Of a stretch of 64,000 nt of DNA, positions 59,479 through 64,000 are shown one piece after another (the first letter of the stretch is position 1; every line of letters starts with the position of its first letter). The stretch comes from Paucibacter aquatile (GTDB lineage Bacteria; Pseudomonadota; Gammaproteobacteria; Burkholderiales; Burkholderiaceae_C): positions 620,001 to 684,000 of the forward strand of contig NZ_POSP01000001.1 of assembly GCF_002885975.1 (NCBI RefSeq), in the 5' to 3' direction. Under the pieces are notes generated by a model. It was not told the DNA's origin and searched no databases. It saw nothing but the letters and a program-made list of their open reading frames with translations. A program made the translations under genes and the position numbers.

Positions 59479-59639
59479 GTGCGAACTCAGGCGGCCCGCA
59501 AGCATGCGGGCCGTCCTGAACGAGGCAGGCAAAGCCGCGCAGGCGGCCATACAAGACCTTCAGCCGTCCCGCAAGCATGCGGGCCGTCCTGAGTTAGCCA
59601 CAAGGTCCTGCGCAGGCAGGACCTTGTGCGCGAACTCAG
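59479..59639. repeat. Cluster of hairpins and direct repeats
   Basis: A 25-bp direct repeat occurs at 59495-59519 and 59568-59592; each copy contains the hairpin CCCGCA/TGCGGG with loop AGCA. A 13-bp perfect inverted repeat follows (59599-59611 with 59616-59628, arm CACAAGGTCCTGC). The motif GCGAACTCAG brackets the cluster (59481-59490 and 59630-59639). It lies between two convergent genes, so it may act as a two-way terminator, or it may be a REP-like dispersed element. Confidence 0.8.
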
Positions 59640-59986
59640 TCCTCGCTGCTGAAGACGAGTTTGACTTCGTGGCTTTGCTTTTCGCCGTTGCCTTCGAAGC
59701 GCCACTCCATCAGGGCTTCGGTCACGGCGCGGTCAAAGATGCGCGGCGGTTCGGATTCCAGGATCTGCACATCGATGACCTTGCCGTCGGGGCCGATGTT
59801 CATCTTGGCCTTGACCGAGCCGGTCTTGATGTTCTTCTTGGTTGCAGCCGCGGGGAACTCAGGCGGCACCTTCTTCAGGACCTTGGGGGAGGCCGTGGCG
59901 CTGGTCGCGATCAGGAGGGCGCCGAGCAGGCCAGCCGATGCGCGCAGCATCTGGGTGAGCAGCGTGGGTCGATTCGAAGGGGTCAT
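59636..59986 (-). CDS. TonB C-terminal-domain protein
   Basis: 116 residues. A signal/anchor segment (ASAGLLGALLIATSATAS) leads to a single TonB-C domain: VLKKVPPEFPAAATKKNIKT, GSVKAKMNIGPDGKVIDVQI, and FDRAVTEALMEWRFEGN. It lacks the Pro-rich spacer and the usual longer N-terminus of a true energy transducer, so it may be a stand-alone periplasmic TonB-like protein. The ATG at 59986 has AGAGGAAAG a few bases upstream. It lies 56 bp after the chemoreceptor gene on the same strand and may be its operon partner. Confidence 0.85.
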   Translation of the reverse strand: MTPSNRPTLLTQMLRASAGLLGALLIATSATASPKVLKKVPPEFPAAATKKNIKTGSVKAKMNIGPDGKVIDVQILESEPPRIFDRAVTEALMEWRFEGNGEKQSHEVKLVFSSED

Positions 59987-60042
59987 GTCTTTCCTCTGCT
60001 GTGGTCTTGAAATGAGTGGCAAAACTGGGTGTCGCTCTGCAC

Positions 60043-61593
60043 TCAGTGATGGGTGCGGAAGAAGCCGACCGCTTCCAGCAAGCGCGAGGAACTGCTGGTC
60101 AGCGCTTCGGTCGAGTGGCTCAGCTCACTCACCAGGCTGGCGTTCTGCTGGGTGCTGCGATCGAGTTCGTTCATGGCGTTGTTGACGATGCCGACGCCCG
60201 CAGCCTGTTCCTGGGCCGAGTGCGAAATTTCCTCGATCAGCTGGCCCATGTCGTTGACTTCGTTGACCACGCTGCTGATGGTTACGCCGGCGTTGTTCAC
60301 CAGATCGGTGCCGGTTTCCACCTTGACCGTGGATTCTTGGATCAGCACCTTGATTTCCTTGGCGGCGGAGGCGGCGCGCGAAGCCAGGGCGCGCACTTCC
60401 GAGGCCACCACGGCGAAACCGCGGCCATGCTCGCCGGCGCGCGCCGCTTCCACGGCAGCGTTCAGGGCCAGGATGTTGGTCTGGAAGGCGATGCCGTCGA
60501 TCACGCCGATGATGTCGCCGATCTTGCGCGAGCTGGCGCTGATCTCTTCCATCGTCGCCACCACCTGGGCCACGGCCTTGCCGCCGGCGCTGGCTGAATT
60601 GCGGGCCTTGCTGGCAATGCCGGCCGCCTTGCGGGTCAGTTCGCTGGCGCCGCTGAGGTTGGCGGCGATCTGCTCCACCGATGCGGCGGTGGTCTGCAGG
60701 CTGGAGGCCGAGCGCGCCGTGCGATCGGACAGATCGTTGTTGCCGCTGGCAATCTGGCTGGAGCTCTGGGCCACATCGGCGGCGGCCGCGCTGACGCTGC
60801 TGACCACGCCAGACAGCGCCTCCTGCATGCCTTGCATCACTTCCAGCATCTGCCCCAGTTCATCACTGCCGGCGGCGCCCACGCTGTGCGTGAGGTCGCC
60901 ATTGCGGATGGCGTCGGCCGCGGCCTGGGCCTGTTTGACCGGGTTGATGATGGAGCGCGAGATCGCCAGGCCGCCAGCGCCTCCGATCACCACGGCGGCG
61001 ATCACCAGCACCACGGTCACCAGCACCGAATTGCGGGCCAGCTCGCCACCGGCCACGGCCAGATCATGGGCGTTCTCGAACTGCATATCCACCAGGCCCT
61101 TCAGGCCGTCCTGATAGGCTTGTTGGGCCGGGCGCACATCGGTGATCAGACTCTCGCGCGCCTCATCAGGGCTGCCGTCCTGCTGCACCTTGCGGAACTT
61201 GTTGACCGAGGCAAAGAACTTGGCCTGGGCTTCCTTGACCTTCTCGACCTGAGCGGTTTCTTCACTGCCGTCCAGACTGCTTTGCAGGCTGGAGAGCTGT
61301 TTCTCGCTCTCCTGCACGGCGCCGTCGATCGCAGCTTTCTGCTTTTTGATCTGGCGGGCTTCGTCCAGCAGCAGCAGATCGCGTGCGGCGCGGGCGATCA
61401 CATTGACATTGCCTTCCAGCGAGTTCGCTGCGGCGATCTTGACCAGGCTCTGATTGGCCGTGGTGTCCAGATCCTTGGCCAGGCGGTTGGCGCTGTAAGC
61501 GCCATAGCTGCCGATGATGATCAGCAAGACGATCAAGACGGCATAGCTCAAACCCAAGCGCTGGCTGATACGCAGTTTTGAGAGAAGACTCAT
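60043..61593 (-). CDS. Methyl-accepting chemotaxis protein, second copy
   Basis: 516 residues. N-terminal membrane helix (LSYAVLIVLLIIIGSYGAYS), periplasmic four-helix-bundle sensor (residues about 35-190), second membrane helix (VLVTVVLVIAAVVIGGAGGL), HAMP, and a signalling domain with tip IDGIAFQTNILALNAAVEAA and GFAVVASEVRALA. No C-terminal CheR pentapeptide is evident. It differs clearly from the receptor at 22278-23831 in the sensor part. The ATG at 61593 is preferred; an upstream start at 61626 adds 11 residues. A sigma-28-type promoter lies at 61681-61707. Confidence 0.95.
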   Translation of the reverse strand: MSLLSKLRISQRLGLSYAVLIVLLIIIGSYGAYSANRLAKDLDTTANQSLVKIAAANSLEGNVNVIARAARDLLLLDEARQIKKQKAAIDGAVQESEKQLSSLQSSLDGSEETAQVEKVKEAQAKFFASVNKFRKVQQDGSPDEARESLITDVRPAQQAYQDGLKGLVDMQFENAHDLAVAGGELARNSVLVTVVLVIAAVVIGGAGGLAISRSIINPVKQAQAAADAIRNGDLTHSVGAAGSDELGQMLEVMQGMQEALSGVVSSVSAAAADVAQSSSQIASGNNDLSDRTARSASSLQTTAASVEQIAANLSGASELTRKAAGIASKARNSASAGGKAVAQVVATMEEISASSRKIGDIIGVIDGIAFQTNILALNAAVEAARAGEHGRGFAVVASEVRALASRAASAAKEIKVLIQESTVKVETGTDLVNNAGVTISSVVNEVNDMGQLIEEISHSAQEQAAGVGIVNNAMNELDRSTQQNASLVSELSHSTEALTSSSSRLLEAVGFFRTHH

Positions 61594-61680
61594 GGCGGGC
61601 GCTTTCTTCCTAATGACAACAAACATCCACGGCTGACGCTGCCACCCTGTTATTTCTTGTGTGTGCAGCCTACCCGTGGA

Positions 61681-61707
61681 TCTTCGGCAGGCTGCTGGAA
61701 GACTTAA
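61681..61707 (-). promoter_or_regulatory. Sigma-28 (FliA)-type promoter for the second chemoreceptor
   Basis: On the minus strand TTAAGTCT (61707-61700), 11 bases, GCCGAAGA (61688-61681), compared with TAAAGTTT-N11-GCCGATAA: six of eight positions match in each element, and the spacing is exact. The leader would be about 80 bases. Confidence 0.6.
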
Positions 61708-61738
61708 GGATCATCGCAAAGCCCATCCGGCGGTCACG

Positions 61739-62365
61739 TTAAAAAAGCCCCAGACTTGCCGCATTTCCGCGCCCCTGGCGCAGCAATTCCGGGTTTTCGT
61801 GACTCATGTCGATGATGGTCGTGGGCTCTCGCGCGCAGGCGCCGGCGTCCAGGATGACCTGAAGCTGCTTGTCCAGGCGATCGGAGATCTCTTGCGCGTC
61901 ATTCAGCGGCTCGCTGTCGCCGGGCGCGATCAAGGTGGTCGCCAGCAGGGGCTGGCCGAAGATGGCCAGCAGGTCCTGGGTCACCCGGTGATCGGGCACG
62001 CGCAGGCCGATGGTGCGGCGCGAAGGGTGGGAGAGGCGGCGCGGCACTTCCTTGGTCGCCTCCAGGATGAAGGTGAAGGGCCCCGGTGTCGCCATCTTGA
62101 GCAGGCGGTACTGGCGGTTGTCCACGCGCGCATAACTGGCCAACTCGCTGAGGTCGCGGCAGAGCAGGGTCAGGTGGTGCTTGTCGTCGACGCCGCGAAT
62201 GCGCCGCAGCGCTTCGGCCGCCGCCTTGTCGTCCAGATGGCAGACCAGGGCGTAGCTGGAGTCGGTGGGGATGGCGGCGATGCCGCCGCCGTGCAGGATT
62301 TGCGCCACCTGCTTGAGGAAGCGGGGCTGCGGGTTGTCCGGGTGAACTTCGAAGAACTGAGCCAT
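61739..62365 (-). CDS. yciO: YciO/Sua5-type threonylcarbamoyl-AMP synthase-like protein
   Basis: 208 residues. YrdC-like dRNA/nucleotide-binding fold: GGGIAAIPTDSSYALVCHLDDKAA, RIRGVDDKHHLTLLCRDLSE, ATPGPFTFILEATKEVPRRL, and RRTIGLRVPDHRVTQDLLAIF. The layout and the length match the YciO subfamily, whose in vivo role is less sure than TsaC/YrdC. It lies downstream of the PHP phosphoesterase gene, the same neighbour as in E. coli (yciV-yciO). Confidence 0.88.
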   Translation of the reverse strand: MAQFFEVHPDNPQPRFLKQVAQILHGGGIAAIPTDSSYALVCHLDDKAAAEALRRIRGVDDKHHLTLLCRDLSELASYARVDNRQYRLLKMATPGPFTFILEATKEVPRRLSHPSRRTIGLRVPDHRVTQDLLAIFGQPLLATTLIAPGDSEPLNDAQEISDRLDKQLQVILDAGACAREPTTIIDMSHENPELLRQGRGNAASLGLF

Positions 62366-62449
62366 GGGCCATTGTGGCGCTGGCTCCAGCGCGCGTGCGC
62401 GGGGCGGTGCGAAAAAGACACGCGCGTCCCGCGGCCAGGGTTCACACCC

Positions 62450-63355
62450 TCACTGCGGCGGATGCACCCGGTCCGCCAGCTCCAGCCAGATCGGCTGCAG
62501 GCGGCCGGACAGGGCGTCCAGGCGGCCGAGGTCGATGCGGCTCTCGTCGGGTGAATGGAAATCGGAGCCGCGCGAGGCCAGCAGGCCGAACTCCAGCGCC
62601 GTCTCGGTGTACTTGGCGGCCTCAGCGGCCGTGTGGCTGCCGGTCACCACCTCGACGCCGCGGCCGCCATGGGCGATGAACTCGGTGAAGAGGGCGTACT
62701 CCTCGGTGGGCGTGAAGCCATAGCGCGCCGGGTGGGCGATCACAGCCATGCCGCCGGCCTCGCGCAGCCAGCGCACGGCGTCGCCCAGGCCGGCCCAGCG
62801 GTGTTCGACATAACCGGGCTTGCCCTCGGTGAGGAAGCGGCGGAACACCTCGCTGATGTCGCTGCAATGGCCGGCTTCCACCAGGAAACGGGCGAAATGG
62901 GTGCGCGAGATCAGCTCCGGGTTGCCCACATACTGCAGCGCACCTTCGAAGGCGCCGGGGATGCCCACGGCTGCCAGACCGGCCGCCATCTCTCGGGCAC
63001 GCGGCTCGCGGCCGCCGCGGGTGGCGCGCAAACCCTGGATCAAGGCCTCGTTGTGGTGGTCAAAACCGAGGCCGACGATGTGCACCACGCGGCCTGCGAA
63101 GCTGACCGAAATCTCCACCCCGGTCAGGTAGGCCAGGCCCAGGGCCTGGGCGGCTTCCAGCGCGCGCTGCTGGCCGCCCACCTCGTCGTGGTCGGTCAGG
63201 GCCCAGAGCTCGACGCCATTGGCCTTGGCCCGCGCCGCCAGTTCCTCGGGCTGCAAGGTGCCGTCGGACACCCGCGAGTGGCAATGCAGATCGGCATTGC
63301 TGAGGTGGTGGAGGGCCCACTGGTGGACGGGTTGGCAGTCGAGGTTTGGATTCAC
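62450..63355 (-). CDS. PHP-domain phosphoesterase (RNase AM/YciV/TrpH type)
   Basis: 301 residues from a GTG at 63355. PHP metal motifs are NADLHCHSRVSDG (HxH), WALTDHDEVGG, VVHIVGLGFDHH, VIAHPARYG and SRGSDFHSPDE. The family hydrolyses 3',5'-nucleoside bisphosphates (pAp) and trims 5' ends of RNAs. It starts 9 bp after the recJ stop, which indicates an operon, and pAp is an inhibitor of DHH-type exonucleases, so the pairing is sensible. Confidence 0.9.
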   Translation of the reverse strand: MNPNLDCQPVHQWALHHLSNADLHCHSRVSDGTLQPEELAARAKANGVELWALTDHDEVGGQQRALEAAQALGLAYLTGVEISVSFAGRVVHIVGLGFDHHNEALIQGLRATRGGREPRAREMAAGLAAVGIPGAFEGALQYVGNPELISRTHFARFLVEAGHCSDISEVFRRFLTEGKPGYVEHRWAGLGDAVRWLREAGGMAVIAHPARYGFTPTEEYALFTEFIAHGGRGVEVVTGSHTAAEAAKYTETALEFGLLASRGSDFHSPDESRIDLGRLDALSGRLQPIWLELADRVHPPQ

Positions 63356-63364
63356 CGGGCCATT

Positions 63365-64000
63365 TTAGGCGCCGGCCTCTTCCGTCATCGCCTCGACGAT
63401 CATCTGCACCCGCTGCTGACCCTGGTATTCGTCCAGGCTCAGGCGGTAGGCCAAGAGGCCGCGCTCGGGCACCGGCTCGATGTGGCCGAACCAGATCGCA
63501 TCGCGCAGGGCACCCCCCTGGCGCAGGCGCAGCTTGAGGTGACGCTCGCCGACGATGCGCTGCGAGATCACCTCGACCCGGTCGCAGAACAGCGGCGCTT
63601 CGAAAGCCTGGCCCCAGACCTGGGCGTCCAGGGCGCGCACGGTGTCGGCGGTGAACAGCTCCGGGGCCAGGGGGCCATCGGTGCGCAAGGTGCGGGTCAG
63701 GGCGGCAGCATCCAGCCATTCGGCCGCCACATCTTGCAAAGCCTGGTCGAAGCGCTCGAAGCCGTCGTCGGCCAGGGTGCAGCCGGCCGCCATGGCGTGG
63801 CCGCCGAACTTCTTGAGCAGCTCGGGGTGCCGCTTGCTGACCAGGTCCAGGGCGTCGCGCAGATGAAAGCCTGGGATGGAGCGGCCCGAGCCCTTGAGTT
63901 GACCGTCGGCGCCACGGGCGAAGACGAAAGTGGGCCGGTGGATGCGGTCCTTGAGGCGCGAGGCAATGATGCCGACCACGCCCTCGTGGAACTCGGGTTC
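63365..64000 (-). CDS. recJ: Single-strand DNA exonuclease RecJ, C-terminal part
   Basis: The frame is open to the right edge of the window, so the N-terminal DHH domain is missing and 211 residues remain. Visible is the end of the DHHA1 domain: HEGVVGIIASRLKDRIHRPT, GSGRSIPGFHLRDALD, and KKFGGHAMAAGCTLADD with the GGH motif. The C-terminal OB-like domain follows (LKLRLRQGGALRDAIWFG). RecJ degrades single strands 5' to 3' in recombination and repair. It is followed by the PHP gene after 9 bp. Confidence 0.93.
   Translation of the reverse strand, partial: EPEFHEGVVGIIASRLKDRIHRPTFVFARGADGQLKGSGRSIPGFHLRDALDLVSKRHPELLKKFGGHAMAAGCTLADDGFERFDQALQDVAAEWLDAAALTRTLRTDGPLAPELFTADTVRALDAQVWGQAFEAPLFCDRVEVISQRIVGERHLKLRLRQGGALRDAIWFGHIEPVPERGLLAYRLSLDEYQGQQRVQMIVEAMTEEAGA

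Overview
The window is GC-rich chromosomal DNA from a betaproteobacterium of the order Burkholderiales. The best fit is the Roseateles/Pelomonas/Rubrivivax group, now Sphaerotilaceae; this is inferred from gene order, codon use and protein style, and no search was run. It carries the thrS-infC-rpmI-rplT-pheS-pheT-ihfA-merR-tRNAPro core block, PEP-CTERM/exosortase components, two chemoreceptors and many single-copy housekeeping genes. I see no insertion sequence, prophage, CRISPR array or rRNA.

Layout. 1-5.6 kb: a metallo-beta-lactamase-fold hydrolase (cut by the left edge), peptide deformylase, a FecR/DUF6600 exported protein, the divergent tesA/ybbA pair and a DUF2062 membrane protein. 5.8-9.6 kb, minus strand: selO-msrB-yciB-bolA, then a parvulin isomerase behind its own terminator. 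9.8-15 kb: the PEP-CTERM-system TPR lipoprotein PrsT, an alpha/beta hydrolase and a DUF3667 zinc-ribbon membrane protein. 15.1-21.3 kb: a fatty-acid beta-oxidation operon (bifunctional hydratase/dehydrogenase, thiolase, acyl-CoA dehydrogenase, small membrane protein, thioesterase). A perfect 12-bp palindrome precedes it, and two inverted arrays of an 8-bp repeat flank its main part. 21.3-23.8 kb: chemoreceptor plus periplasmic binding protein, behind a sigma-28-type promoter. 24-27 kb: CurA-like oxidoreductase, ElaA-like acetyltransferase and an HI0933-type flavoprotein. 27.1-31.3 kb: a Tat-exported phospholipase C ending in a dockerin-like module, followed at once by a PEP-CTERM protein with a cohesin-like fold signature, and a convergent MipA/OmpV outer-membrane protein. 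31.5-37.8 kb: tex, a TonB-dependent receptor, a patatin-like lipase and a glycine-zipper lipoprotein.

37.8-46.3 kb is the translation block. Ahead of thrS there is a complete candidate attenuator: a 14-codon leader peptide with five Thr codons, competing hairpins and an intrinsic terminator. infC appears to start at a rare AUC codon. 46.6-54.8 kb: an alpha-2-macroglobulin/PBP1C pair, whose end overlaps a convergent AI-2E-family permease gene. 56-57 kb: a V8-like serine protease without a visible signal peptide. 57.4-59.5 kb: ybaK, plsY, a RidA-family gene and a membrane-anchored glutaredoxin whose start codon sits in a terminator loop. 59.5-64 kb: a hairpin/direct-repeat cluster, a TonB-domain protein, a second sigma-28-type chemoreceptor, then yciO, a PHP phosphoesterase and the 3' part of recJ.

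The two observations I rate highest are the thrS leader-peptide attenuator and the adjacent dockerin-phospholipase/cohesin-like PEP-CTERM pair. All functions are read from motifs and remembered family features; no database search, folding program or alignment was run.
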